Assembly (NCBI GenBank): GCA_964493245.1
Contig: CAZBNB010000005.1
Location: forward strand, 57,918-121,917
DNA from: CAZBNB01 sp964493245
GTDB lineage: Bacteria > Pseudomonadota > Gammaproteobacteria > Legionellales > Legionellaceae
Direction: 5' to 3'
DNA: 64,000 nt
A model generated the notes under the pieces. It saw only the letters and a list, made by a program, of their open reading frames with translations. It was not told the origin of the DNA and did not search any database. The translations under genes and the position numbers were made by a program. Each line of letters begins with the position of its first letter. Within the stretch, counting starts at the first letter, position 1. This document shows, piece after piece, positions 8,370-17,818 of the stretch.

Positions 8370-10746
8370 GGGTCTGTTTGCTCGCTTTGTCGATAAACAC
8401 ACACGTTTCCATGACTGAGTCAGGATTGAGAGACAAGCTATCGATGCCTTCCTGCATCAACCACATTGCAAAATCAGCATGATCAGATGGACCCTGTCCA
8501 CAAATACCCACATATTTGCCTTGCTTTTTACATGCTTTAATCGCCATGCTCAATAACGCCTTAATCGCCGCGTCGCGCTCATCAAATTGAGAAGCCACCA
8601 AAGCAGAATCCCGATCAAGTCCTAAGGTCAACTGTGTTAAATCATTTGAGCCTATTGAAAATCCATCAAAATGCGCTAAGAACTTGTCTGCCAACAATGC
8701 ATTTGAGGGAATTTCACACATCATGATCACGCGCAAGCCATGCTTGCCACGCTTTAAACCATATTTTTCCAAGACATCGATGACTTGTTCCGCTTCACTC
8801 ACCGTACGTACAAAAGGAATCATGACCTCAACATTGGTAAAACCCATGTCCTCACGCACGCGGCGAACAGCCTGACATTCTAAAGCAAAGCAATCTTCAA
8901 AATGAGGGGATACATAACGCGATGCGCCACGGAATCCAAGCATCGGATTTTCTTCATCTGGCTCGTATAAGTCACCACCAATTAGGTTAGCATATTCATT
9001 GGATTTAAAGTCGGATAAACGCACAATCACCGGCTTAGGATAAAAAGCCGCGGCAATGGTTGCAATGCCCTCTTTTAAGCGTTCAACGTAGTATTCAACC
9101 GGCGAGGCATAAGCTGCTATTTTCTCATCAATAATACGCTTTAAGGCCGCATCTTTTAAAGAGTCATATTGTAAAAGTGCTTTTGGATGAATCCCAATGG
9201 TATTCGAAATTAAAAACTCTAATCGTGCCAAACCAACGCCTGAGTTCGGTACGGATTGAAATGCAAAAGCCCGCTCTGGATTACCTACGTTTAACATGAT
9301 TTTAATTGGCAATTCAGGTAAGGTATTGGTATCTAAATGTAGCCGCTCAAAAGGGAGTAACCCTTGGTAAATAAAGCCGGTCTCTCCTTCCGCACAACTG
9401 ACCGTAACTTCTTCACCATCGCGGATATTTTCAGTGGCATCGACACATCCAACCACAGCCGGAACACCTAACTCACGCGCAATAATAGCCGCATGACACG
9501 TACGTCCGCCACGGTTAGTCACGATCGCCGATGCACGTTTCATCACCGGTTCCCAATCAGGATCGGTCATATCAGACACCAGCACATCACCCGGCTCAAC
9601 ACGATGCATTTCGCTCACATGTTGTATGACGCGCACCCGGCCTTGGCCAATGCGTTGCCCGATGCTACGCCCTTCACTCAAGACTTTACCCCGTGCTTTG
9701 AGTTGATAACGCTCCCACATTTGCTGATTGTCACGGCTTTTTACGGTTTCCGGTCTGGCTTGTAACATATAGATGCGACCATCCACTCCATCTTTAGCCC
9801 ATTCGATATCCATCGGACGGCCATAATGTTTTTCAATAATCAGGGCGCAACGCGCTAACTCTTCAATTTCTGTTTGAGAAAGAGAAAAAACCATTTGTTC
9901 CTGTGGTGGTACCGCGACTGTTTTCACCGCTTGCTCAGTGCAATAAATCATTTTATGCGACTTTGAACCCAAATTACGGCGAATAATCGCTGATTTTCCT
10001 GAGCGCAAGCTGGCCTTATGCACATAAAATTCGTCTGGATTCACAGCCCCTTGTACAATCAGCTCACCCAAACCATAAGAAGAAGTAATCAAGACGACTT
10101 GATCAAAGCCTGACTCTGTATCCAAGGTAAACATCACACCACTGGAGGCTAAGTCACTGCGAATCATGCGTTGAATCCCCGCAGACAGTGCGACGTCATG
10201 ATGTTGAAAGCCATGATGCGATCGGTATGCAATAGCGCGATCGTTAAACAGTGATGCAAAAACATGCTTAATTGCCGTGAAAATATCTTCGATACCACGC
10301 ACATTTAAAAAGGTTTCTTGTTGTCCGGCAAAAGAAGCATCTGGCAAATCCTCTGCCGTTGCAGACGAACGAACGGCAACGCTAAAATCAGCGTAGCCAA
10401 TATTTTTTTCGAGTAACTGGTAAGCCTGGCGAACATCTTGCTCAAAAGCAGGCAAAAAAGGCGTTTGTACGATCCAATCTCGAATGGTTTTTCCCACTTT
10501 TGCGAGCTGCTGCACATCATCAACATCCAACGTTTCTAATAAAGCGTGGATTTTTTTATCTAAACCACCCTGAGCCATAAAGGCACGGAACGCGTCTGCG
10601 GTGGTTGCAAAACCATGTGGGACCGATACATTTTGTGCTGCCAAAAATTGAATCATCTCACCTAAAGAAGCATTTTTACCGCCAACCTGTTCAAGGTCGC
10701 GCATGCCAACCTGCTGAAAATCCATCGTGTTCACACTGTTGGCCAT
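8362..10746 (-). CDS. ppsA: phosphoenolpyruvate synthase
   Basis: The protein has 794 residues, like the E. coli enzyme. It has an N-terminal ATP-grasp domain (VGGKNASLGEM, then RSSATAEDLPDASFAGQQE), the swivelling phosphohistidine domain with GGRTCHAAIIARE (catalytic His418) and the C-terminal PEP/pyruvate barrel with GSNDLTQLTLGLDRDS and CGQGPSDHADF. It makes PEP from pyruvate and ATP for gluconeogenesis, which suits an organism living on amino acids or lactate. GAGGAAATC precedes the ATG. It overlaps the antiporter gene by 8 bases, so the two are probably one transcript. I do not see the usual ppsR regulator next to it. Confidence 0.97.
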   Translation of the reverse strand: MANSVNTMDFQQVGMRDLEQVGGKNASLGEMIQFLAAQNVSVPHGFATTADAFRAFMAQGGLDKKIHALLETLDVDDVQQLAKVGKTIRDWIVQTPFLPAFEQDVRQAYQLLEKNIGYADFSVAVRSSATAEDLPDASFAGQQETFLNVRGIEDIFTAIKHVFASLFNDRAIAYRSHHGFQHHDVALSAGIQRMIRSDLASSGVMFTLDTESGFDQVVLITSSYGLGELIVQGAVNPDEFYVHKASLRSGKSAIIRRNLGSKSHKMIYCTEQAVKTVAVPPQEQMVFSLSQTEIEELARCALIIEKHYGRPMDIEWAKDGVDGRIYMLQARPETVKSRDNQQMWERYQLKARGKVLSEGRSIGQRIGQGRVRVIQHVSEMHRVEPGDVLVSDMTDPDWEPVMKRASAIVTNRGGRTCHAAIIARELGVPAVVGCVDATENIRDGEEVTVSCAEGETGFIYQGLLPFERLHLDTNTLPELPIKIMLNVGNPERAFAFQSVPNSGVGLARLEFLISNTIGIHPKALLQYDSLKDAALKRIIDEKIAAYASPVEYYVERLKEGIATIAAAFYPKPVIVRLSDFKSNEYANLIGGDLYEPDEENPMLGFRGASRYVSPHFEDCFALECQAVRRVREDMGFTNVEVMIPFVRTVSEAEQVIDVLEKYGLKRGKHGLRVIMMCEIPSNALLADKFLAHFDGFSIGSNDLTQLTLGLDRDSALVASQFDERDAAIKALLSMAIKACKKQGKYVGICGQGPSDHADFAMWLMQEGIDSLSLNPDSVMETCVFIDKASKQTHV

Positions 10747-10812
10747 GATTTCCTCTCAATAATTAGCCCAAATATGTGGAAACATTCTACTGAATTTATA
10801 GATTAATGTGAA

Positions 10813-10827
10813 TGATATCGTTTATCA
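10813..10827. promoter_or_regulatory. Fur-box-like palindrome between ppsA and purB
   Basis: TGATATCGTTTATCA matches the 7-1-7 Fur consensus at 11 of 14 informative positions. It lies 31 bases before the purB start and 67 bases before ppsA. A second, looser inverted repeat (ATCGTTTA ... TAAACGAT) overlaps it. The downstream purB-nadB-nadA unit includes the Fe-S enzyme NadA, which would make iron control understandable. The match may be chance in AT-rich DNA. Confidence 0.25.
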
Positions 10828-10857
10828 TATATCCTTTATTTTAAACGATGATACACC

Positions 10858-12228
10858 ATGACTTTATCTGCCCTTACTGCTATCTCACCGATCGATGGTC
10901 GTTACCATAAAAAATCCAATCAACTGAGCCATTATTTCAGTGAATATGCACTGATCTATTATCGGCTCATGGTCGAAATTCGATGGTTGGAGTCATTAGC
11001 AGCGAATGAAGCCATCGTCGAAGTGCCTGCACTGAATCAACACGGGTTCGCTGTCCTTGAAAATATCTTACAAGAATTTAACGAGGAAGAGGCTTTAAAA
11101 GTAAAAGCGTATGAAAAACAAACCAATCACGATGTCAAAGCGGTTGAATATTACTTACGTGACAAATTAGAACAAGCCGCTCAATTAAAACCTTTATGTA
11201 GCTTTATTCATTTTGCGTGTACATCCGAAGATATTAATAATTTGGCATACGCTTTGATGATGAAAGAAGCCATTGCACAAGTTATCCAACCTACTTTAGC
11301 AGAAATCACTGGCGGTATTACCCTATTAGGAAAACAACATGGTGATGTCCCTATGTTATCGCGGACACACGGCCAGCCAGCAACCCCTACAACCATCGGT
11401 AAAGAGCTGATTAATTTTGTCTCGCGCCTAAAGCGTCCTTTGCAACAGCTGGCTGAAGTGCTGATTTCAGCCAAATTTAATGGTGCGGTTGGAAATTACA
11501 ATGCACATCTCATTGCTTATCCTGAAGTTGACTGGCGTAAGCATTGCTCACATTTCGTCACGTCATTGGGATTATCGTTCAGCCCCTATACAACACAAAT
11601 CGAACCACACGATGGCATTGCAGAAGTGTCTCATATCATGATTCGTATCAACACGATCTTACTGGATTACACTTGTGATGTGTGGCACTACATTTCTCTC
11701 GGGTACTTTAAACAGAAAACAGTGGCAGATGAAGTCGGTTCATCAACCATGCCGCACAAAGTCAATCCCATTGACTTCGAAAACGCTGAAGGTAATTTAG
11801 GCTTGGCGAACGCACTTTTTGAACATTTTGCAAATAAATTGCCACGCTCACGCTTGCAGCGTGATTTATCAGACTCAACCGTGATGCGTAATTTAGGCGT
11901 TGCTTTTGCTTATTCGTTGATCGCTTATCAATCGATTGCTAAAGGTAATGATAAATTACAAATTAACAAACATGCGCTAGAATCGGATCTCAATGACAAC
12001 TGGGAAATTCTCTCAGAAGCGATTCAAACCATGATGCGACGTTATCATGTTGTGAATGCTTACGAACAAATGCGCGATCTCACTCGGGGCCATGGTATTA
12101 CCGTTGAAAAACTGAAAACATTTATTCAACAGTTAGAGATTCCAGAAGATGCCAAACAACGTTTACTAAATCTCAAACCAGACACATACATTGGTCTTGC
12201 AAAACAATTGGTGAAAGCATTCTCATGA
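10858..12228 (+). CDS. purB: adenylosuccinate lyase
   Basis: The protein has 456 residues and aligns without gaps to the E. coli numbering. The general-acid histidine is H171 (SRTHGQPATP), and the mobile signature loop with catalytic S295 is GSSTMPHKVNPIDFENAEGN. It acts twice in purine synthesis, on SAICAR and on adenylosuccinate. It opens MTLSALTAISPIDGRY, the family start. Its stop overlaps the nadB start by 4 bases, so purB, nadB and nadA form one operon. Confidence 0.98.
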   Translation: MTLSALTAISPIDGRYHKKSNQLSHYFSEYALIYYRLMVEIRWLESLAANEAIVEVPALNQHGFAVLENILQEFNEEEALKVKAYEKQTNHDVKAVEYYLRDKLEQAAQLKPLCSFIHFACTSEDINNLAYALMMKEAIAQVIQPTLAEITGGITLLGKQHGDVPMLSRTHGQPATPTTIGKELINFVSRLKRPLQQLAEVLISAKFNGAVGNYNAHLIAYPEVDWRKHCSHFVTSLGLSFSPYTTQIEPHDGIAEVSHIMIRINTILLDYTCDVWHYISLGYFKQKTVADEVGSSTMPHKVNPIDFENAEGNLGLANALFEHFANKLPRSRLQRDLSDSTVMRNLGVAFAYSLIAYQSIAKGNDKLQINKHALESDLNDNWEILSEAIQTMMRRYHVVNAYEQMRDLTRGHGITVEKLKTFIQQLEIPEDAKQRLLNLKPDTYIGLAKQLVKAFS

Positions 12229-13859
12229 ATAAAAGCTTGTCACAACGCGGTGATACGTTTCACTTCGATGTCTTGGTCATCGGTACCGGTTTAGCCGGCT
12301 TACATTATTGCACGCGTATTTTGGCACTACATCCTGAACTACGCATCGCATTACTCAGCAAAACAGAGATGATGGATTGTAATAGTCGGTATGCACAAGG
12401 TGGTATCGCTGCGGTGACGTTGGGTGAAGATACCCTCGAAACACACATTGAAGATACCTTGCAAGCGGGTGATGGGCTTTCTTATGCCGGTGCAGTGGAA
12501 TGTATTATCCGTCAGGGACCGAATGCTATCCAAGAACTACAAGCATATGACATTGCGTTTCAACCTGATTTGGCACAAGAAGGCGGACACTCACACCGGC
12601 GTATCTACCATTGTGGCGATCAAACAGGCCTAAATGTCATTCAAAAATTAACCGATCGCATCAAAAACACCCCTCAAATTCAAATATTTGAGCATCACGT
12701 CGCGATTAATCTGATTACCCATTATGCTCCACATCGCCCTGAAGAACGCGGCGAGGTTTTAGGTGCCTATGTATTAGACGATACCAATGGTCAAATTCAT
12801 ACCTTTATTGCCAATGCAGTGATTTTAGCTACCGGCGGTGCTGGAAAAACATACCGCTACACATCGAATCCTATGGTAGCCACAGGGGACGGTGTTGCCA
12901 TGGCATATCGTGCCGGTGCCAGAGTAGGAAACATGGAGTTTTATCAATTTCACCCCACGCTGTTGCATCATCATGCGGTTAATAACTTCCTCATTTCTGA
13001 GGCCGTCAGAGGCGAAGGCGCGCTACTCAGGCACGCGGACACGGGCGAACGTTTTATGCAGCGCTACGCACCGCAACAACTGGAGTTAGCAACCCGTGAC
13101 GTGGTTGCACGCGCTATTTTTACTGAAATTGAGCAAAGTAATAAAAATTTTGTTTATCTGGATATTCGACACCAATCAAAAGCTTTTCTATGCAAACGGT
13201 TTCCAGCGATTTACCACACGCTGCAAACCATTGGTATTGATATGAGCCAAGACTTAATTCCTGTGGTACCGGCAGCGCATTATCAGTGTGGTGGGATTCT
13301 CACTGACATTGATGGCCGTACTGATTTAAAACGCTTATATGCGATTGGCGAGGTCGCCTTTACTGGCTTGCATGGCGCCAATCGCTTGGCCAGTAATTCT
13401 TTACTTGAAGCCACGGTTATGGCATCCAATGCGGCACATTGTTCACTGAAAGATGCCACTGCCAAACCACGTACGCGCGACGCAATCACCGATTGGGACT
13501 CGATGGGTGAAGTGAACTTACGGCGCAGTAGCCAAATTAATGCGCATTGGCGTAGCTTGCGTGGTGAGATGACTTCTTATGCCGGGATTGTGCGCACAGA
13601 AGCAGGCTTAAATGATGTCTTACAGCTTATTTTACAGCGCCAAAATATTATCGAAGATTATTATTGGAAACATCGTATCACGCGTGACTTGATAGAGTTG
13701 CGCAATATTATCCTGAACGCTGAGTTGATTGTACGTGCCGCATTAGCCAGACGTGAGTCGCGTGGTGGTCATTACCGTGAAGATTTTCCACAGAAAAAAT
13801 CGATTGCCATTGAAAGCATTGCTTCTATTAACAACACCGGATCAACCGCCTATGTTTAA
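12225..13859 (+). CDS. nadB: L-aspartate oxidase
   Basis: The protein has 544 residues. An N-terminal FAD-binding Rossmann loop (VLVIGTGLAGLHYC) is followed by the flavoprotein motif SRYAQGGIAAV. The conserved active-site stretch EFYQFHPTLL is present, as are HGANRLASNSLLEA and the C-terminal helical domain. NadB oxidises aspartate to iminoaspartate, which NadA uses at once. The gene overlaps purB by 4 bases and nadA by 8. With nadA here, nadC at 5.7 kb and nadE at 33.5 kb, the window encodes all of de novo NAD synthesis except nadD. Confidence 0.97.
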   Translation: MNKSLSQRGDTFHFDVLVIGTGLAGLHYCTRILALHPELRIALLSKTEMMDCNSRYAQGGIAAVTLGEDTLETHIEDTLQAGDGLSYAGAVECIIRQGPNAIQELQAYDIAFQPDLAQEGGHSHRRIYHCGDQTGLNVIQKLTDRIKNTPQIQIFEHHVAINLITHYAPHRPEERGEVLGAYVLDDTNGQIHTFIANAVILATGGAGKTYRYTSNPMVATGDGVAMAYRAGARVGNMEFYQFHPTLLHHHAVNNFLISEAVRGEGALLRHADTGERFMQRYAPQQLELATRDVVARAIFTEIEQSNKNFVYLDIRHQSKAFLCKRFPAIYHTLQTIGIDMSQDLIPVVPAAHYQCGGILTDIDGRTDLKRLYAIGEVAFTGLHGANRLASNSLLEATVMASNAAHCSLKDATAKPRTRDAITDWDSMGEVNLRRSSQINAHWRSLRGEMTSYAGIVRTEAGLNDVLQLILQRQNIIEDYYWKHRITRDLIELRNIILNAELIVRAALARRESRGGHYREDFPQKKSIAIESIASINNTGSTAYV

Positions 13860-15189
13860 ATCTGCCACGCTTTATCAACCACAAACCTCTATCATGCCGG
13901 TGACACATGATATGACCATTTGCCAAGCAGATTATCCATTAGATTGGTATCAGCCAGAGTTTGCTCCCTATGCCGAAGAGTATCTTGCTTTACCCGATCG
14001 CAAATTAACCACCGTACTAAAATGGATGACGCCTTATATGCACCGCGCTCAGGATCATTTTGGCGACCAACTGCTGTTATTAGCACATTATTATATGGGT
14101 GGCGATATCGTACGCTTAATCGAACAATTTGGCGGACAAATCGGTGATTCGTATCAGCTGGCACTCATGGCAGCCAATCATCCAGAAAAATCCGTCATTG
14201 TCGAATCAGCCGTGCATTTTATGGCAGAGTCGATTGCGATTTTAGCGCATGAGTCTCAACAAGTTTATATGACTAACCCCAAGTCCGGCTGTACAATGGA
14301 AATGTTTGCCAAAGACTTCATGGTTGAACCTGCATTTTTGGATTTAAATCAACGGTATGGCGCAAACAATATTTTGCCCGTCTGTTACATGAATACCTCT
14401 GGGCGAGTCAAAGCGATGACGGGAGCACAAGGCGGTGCCGTGTGTACCAGCTCGAATGTCAAAAAAATCGTACAATGGGCATTGGCACAAAAACGTAAGG
14501 TGTTATTTATTCCAGATAAACACATGGGTGAAAATATTGCTCATTGGTTAGGCATTAAAAATCTAGCGTATTGGCCTGGTGGCACAGCCGGTGCACAATA
14601 TGCTTTGGCTGATCAAGATGCAGCCACTTTACAACAATTTGATAAAGCCGAACTCATTTTATTTGCCAGTGAATGTGCTGTACACACGTATTATCAACCT
14701 CAAATGTGTGAATATTGGCAAACACAAGGCTATACCACCATTGTGCATCCTGAATGTCAAAACAGCGTCGTACGTATTGCTGATCACGCAGGCTCTACTG
14801 CCTTTATTTGGGATTATGTCATCCATGATAGAGCCAAAACCAAACGCTACGCTATTGGTACCGAAAATCACATGGTAGAAAACTTGAAACAAGCTTGCCA
14901 AGCGTTGGGCATTACGGTGGTTAACTTAGCGGAAGCGCCGAACGCACAAGAAGCCAAAGGCATGGGGTGTGGATGTGCCACTATGTCACGGAATGATCCC
15001 CCTCATTTGGTGGCTTTATTGGACTTACTACGTCAAGGAAAAACATTGACTTATAACCAGGTACGCTCTGGGGATATGGTCAATGAATTTACCGGCGTCA
15101 GACAAAGATTACAAATCGACGATCAACGGTGGGTTGCAGAAAACGCTAAAAAAGCGTTACAGACCATGATTCAAATCACTGAACGGTAA
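13852..15189 (+). CDS. nadA: quinolinate synthase
   Basis: NadA condenses iminoaspartate with dihydroxyacetone phosphate on a [4Fe-4S] cluster. The ATG at 13852 overlaps the nadB stop by 8 bases; the longer frame from 13753 lies inside nadB. The protein has 445 residues, about 100 more than E. coli NadA. Cluster-ligand candidates are C147 (NPKSGCTMEMF), C275 (FASECAVHTYY) and C373 or C375 (MGCGCATM). Other family stretches are LLAHYYMGGDIVRL, FIPDKHMGENIAHWLG and PNAQEAKGMGCGC. The extra length is mostly an N-terminal extension and looks like the longer NadA class rather than a fusion. Confidence 0.95.
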   Translation: MFKSATLYQPQTSIMPVTHDMTICQADYPLDWYQPEFAPYAEEYLALPDRKLTTVLKWMTPYMHRAQDHFGDQLLLLAHYYMGGDIVRLIEQFGGQIGDSYQLALMAANHPEKSVIVESAVHFMAESIAILAHESQQVYMTNPKSGCTMEMFAKDFMVEPAFLDLNQRYGANNILPVCYMNTSGRVKAMTGAQGGAVCTSSNVKKIVQWALAQKRKVLFIPDKHMGENIAHWLGIKNLAYWPGGTAGAQYALADQDAATLQQFDKAELILFASECAVHTYYQPQMCEYWQTQGYTTIVHPECQNSVVRIADHAGSTAFIWDYVIHDRAKTKRYAIGTENHMVENLKQACQALGITVVNLAEAPNAQEAKGMGCGCATMSRNDPPHLVALLDLLRQGKTLTYNQVRSGDMVNEFTGVRQRLQIDDQRWVAENAKKALQTMIQITER

Positions 15190-15216
15190 CGCTCATCAGT
15201 GTTCTCTGCTCTTTAA

Positions 15217-15391
15217 CCAGGGCAAACGCATCTAATTTTTGAACACAAATCACCGCTTTGGGGACTACGTCCTGCGCTTTATGCGCAGGACCCATACAAT
15301 CTTAATCAAGATCGTAATCTGGATTCCGCGCATAAAGCGCGGAACGTAGACAAAGTGATTTTATATCACACGATTAGATGCGTTTGCCCTG
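15217..15391. mobile_element. MITE copy 1 (about 175 bp, no coding capacity)
   Basis: The ends are inverted repeats: CAGGGCAAACGCATCTAAT on the left and ATTAGATGCGTTTGCCCTG on the right. The 9-base sequence GCTCTTTAA flanks it on both sides (15208-15216 and 15392-15400), which is a target duplication. The interior holds two strong hairpins, CCTGCGCTTTATGCGCAGG and CCGCGCATAAAGCGCGG. Related copies are at 29852 (same orientation) and 53065 (opposite orientation). No transposase is inside. It lies just after nadA and may end that transcript. Confidence 0.9.
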
Positions 15392-15469
15392 GCTCTTTAA
15401 TAAGCAATTTTGAAATGATTTATGCCATATACTACAATAAAAGTACATATTAACCTTTAAAAGGCAAGG

Positions 15470-15685
15470 ATGATTATCATGTATCACAAATTGCTCTTAA
15501 GTATTGTGGTTATAACAGGAATGCTAACATCATCTGCTTATGCTGGTGTTGGTGGCAGCGATTTAGGCTCCTCATGCACGGCAAACTCTGGTTGTGTATC
15601 TGGATGTATAGAAGGCGCGACTCCATATTGTAGCATATCCTATGGACAGTCATCCGGAATATGTCTGTGTAAAGCGGCTCGATAA
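15470..15685 (+). CDS. small secreted cysteine-rich protein
   Basis: The protein has 71 residues. A signal peptide (MYHKLLLSIVVITGMLTSSAYA) is followed by a short mature part with six cysteines (SSCTANSGC, SGC, PYC and ICLCK), probably paired as disulphides in the periplasm or outside. Two starts are possible: 15470, and 15479 (MYHK), which has AAGGATGATTATC before it. Function is not recognised. A comparable eight-Cys secreted peptide is at 46795. It is followed on the same strand by the adenylate-forming ligase, 58 bases downstream. Confidence 0.7.
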   Translation: MIIMYHKLLLSIVVITGMLTSSAYAGVGGSDLGSSCTANSGCVSGCIEGATPYCSISYGQSSGICLCKAAR

Positions 15686-15743
15686 GCTTACAAAACTGAA
15701 GCGGCAGCATTGTTTCAATGCATCGTTGACATGGAGTACTGAT

Positions 15744-17123
15744 ATGAAAGGCCAAGGAATAAGCCAAGCGGAAATAGATAGATTAATGCAAAGAATGCCT
15801 GAAGAGGTTGAAATATCAAAATTAACCCGAGCACAAATAGACGCTTTACAAGAGCGTCGTCTTCGAGAAATGTTAACCTTCGCTAAAAATAACTCGCCAT
15901 GGTACGCCAAGCGATTACAACATATCGATGCAGATACCTTTAAATTAAGCCATTTGGATCAAATCCCCATTATGTCCAAGAATGATCTGATGGACAATTG
16001 GGATACGATTGTGACCGATAACCGCCTAAAATTAGTTGAAGTCAGTAAATTTATGGCAGAACAAACCGGTTGCGATTTGTTTTGTGGCTATCACATATTC
16101 GGTTCGGGTGGTTCGTCAGGTCGACGTGGGATTTTTGTGTGGGATCCAGAGGAGTTATCTACGATGCTGGCAGGATGGCTGCGTTATGCGTATCGTGATG
16201 ATTTTCAACATATCAAACCTAACGAGCGCATGGTCGTTGCTTCTGTCGCGTCAGTGATCCCAGTTCATCTTGGCCCTTTTATTTACCCCGCCAAAGTGAT
16301 ACCACAAATGGAGTCCGTTGTTTTAGGTGCAGATTACCCAATAGAAACTTTAATTGCGGCTTTAAATAAGCACCAACCCACTCATTTAAATGGCTACCCT
16401 TCGATTGTATCACGTTTAGCAGAACATGCTTTACATGGAGACTTAAAGATATCTCCGAGAAGACTGATACTGGGTTCTGAACCACTTTTTCCACAGATGC
16501 TAGAAACCATTAACAAAGCTTGGCCAAAAGCAATCGTGAATAATTTATATGGATGCACAGATACCGGAGCCCATGCAATTGGTTGCGATCATTCGGGTAG
16601 CAATTTGCACGTGAATGAAGACTTAGTGATTATTGAGCCCGTCGATATGCACAATGTCCCGGTTAAAGTCGGTCAAAAATCAGATAAAATTCTTGCTACA
16701 TCGTTACATCATAAATCATTGCCTTTGTTTCGTTATGAGCTTGATGACAGTATTACGATGCTAGACGAGCTTTGTCCTTGTGGTGCTGGCTTTAAATTAA
16801 TCGAGCCAATTACAGGACGTAGCGAAGATAATTTTGTTTATCATCAAAATATCGTCGCCGTGCCCTTATTGTTTTGTAATATACTTTATAAATCCGCAGG
16901 TATTGATGAGTACCAAGTATTCCAGACAGAAAATGGTGTTCAAGTTTGGTTGATCCCTACTGATTATGTCAAACCCAATGTCACTCAAATCCAATCTGTC
17001 TTAACCGCCGCGTTGGAAAAGATTGGGCTGAAGGAGCCTGATGTCAGTGTTGAATTAGTCACTAAGCTAAAACGCCATCCTTTAACCGGGAAATTAAAGC
17101 ATTTTGTGAGCATTCACGAGTAA
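15744..17123 (+). CDS. phenylacetate-CoA ligase-like adenylate-forming enzyme
   Basis: The protein has 459 residues. It shows the PaaK/CapK pattern: an N-terminal helical part with REMLTFAKNNSPWYAKRL, a P-loop-like FGSGGSSGRRG in place of the usual SSGTTG, GSEPLFPQMLETI, NNLYGCTDTGAHA in the adenylate-binding position, and a C-terminal domain (ELVTKLKRHPLTGKLKHF) carrying the late lysine. Such enzymes activate an aromatic or fatty acid as the adenylate and pass it to CoA or another acceptor. The start at 15744 is preferred because GGAG lies 9 bases upstream; the longer frame begins inside the Cys-rich gene. No phenylacetate-pathway genes are nearby, so the substrate is unknown. Confidence 0.8.
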   Translation: MKGQGISQAEIDRLMQRMPEEVEISKLTRAQIDALQERRLREMLTFAKNNSPWYAKRLQHIDADTFKLSHLDQIPIMSKNDLMDNWDTIVTDNRLKLVEVSKFMAEQTGCDLFCGYHIFGSGGSSGRRGIFVWDPEELSTMLAGWLRYAYRDDFQHIKPNERMVVASVASVIPVHLGPFIYPAKVIPQMESVVLGADYPIETLIAALNKHQPTHLNGYPSIVSRLAEHALHGDLKISPRRLILGSEPLFPQMLETINKAWPKAIVNNLYGCTDTGAHAIGCDHSGSNLHVNEDLVIIEPVDMHNVPVKVGQKSDKILATSLHHKSLPLFRYELDDSITMLDELCPCGAGFKLIEPITGRSEDNFVYHQNIVAVPLLFCNILYKSAGIDEYQVFQTENGVQVWLIPTDYVKPNVTQIQSVLTAALEKIGLKEPDVSVELVTKLKRHPLTGKLKHFVSIHE

Positions 17124-17173
17124 TATGGCCGGCGTGTTTTCTAAAGCTCAAGGGTGAGGTCGTGAACGCTAAC

Positions 17174-17731
17174 CTATTCAGCAGGCGCCATTTCTTTGAT
17201 TTGTTTTAACTGTGTTGTTTCCGGGTTCAAAATACTGACCGCGGCCACAGCAGGTAAGTTGAGAAAATGCTCGGCATAGTCCCATTCAATTTCTGCGGGA
17301 AATAAACGCAATAATGGCAGTGATTTATTTAAAAGCGTACATAGATTTAAGTTTGCGGGGAGAACACGCACATGGTGACACCCCAGCTCCATCGCCGCCA
17401 TCGCTTCTGACACGGTCGCAACGCTTGGGAGGTAGTTCATAGAAAACATAGAGGCTGTTTGTGCGAGTGTCGGTAAAAAACCGGGGCTAGTCACAAAATG
17501 CACGCCCGCTTGATGACAATCTTCTAATTGTTGACTGTTCGTCACATTACCAGCCCCAACACGCAAGCTAGGAAAATCTGTCAACACCTTCTTAAACAGA
17601 GCCAACTCAGAGGCGTTTATTTCCACCATCGAAAAACCGGCTTGGACAACATGTTTCAATTTATCAAACAAAAACGCATCGACATCAAACGTCATGATTA
17701 CAGATTGCATGCTGCTGAGTTTATCAAACAT
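17174..17731 (-). CDS. KDPG-aldolase-like protein lacking the Schiff-base lysine
   Basis: The protein has 185 residues, against about 213 for E. coli Eda. The central part matches 2-keto-3-deoxy-6-phosphogluconate aldolase well (RVGAGNVTNSQQLEDCHQAG, VTSPGF, then SVATVSEAMAAMELG). Where Eda has its catalytic lysine (EFKFFPAE), this protein has HVRVLPAN, so arginine (R122) takes that place. The phosphate-binding PTGGIS stretch is also gone. It therefore should not work as a class I aldolase. GAGGGTGAATCCATC before the ATG is a good ribosome site, so the gene is probably expressed. It could have another role or be decaying. Confidence 0.75.
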   Translation of the reverse strand: MFDKLSSMQSVIMTFDVDAFLFDKLKHVVQAGFSMVEINASELALFKKVLTDFPSLRVGAGNVTNSQQLEDCHQAGVHFVTSPGFLPTLAQTASMFSMNYLPSVATVSEAMAAMELGCHHVRVLPANLNLCTLLNKSLPLLRLFPAEIEWDYAEHFLNLPAVAAVSILNPETTQLKQIKEMAPAE

Positions 17732-17818
17732 GATGGATTCACCCTCTAAGGACTAACAGCTCATCTTAGAATAAGCAGCTTATCGTTGCAAGTTTTTTTG
17801 CGGCTGTATTTGGTGCGC

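Noticed and set aside
13753..13851. N-terminal extension of nadA
   Set aside because: The extra 33 codons lie within nadB, and the homologous start is at 13852.
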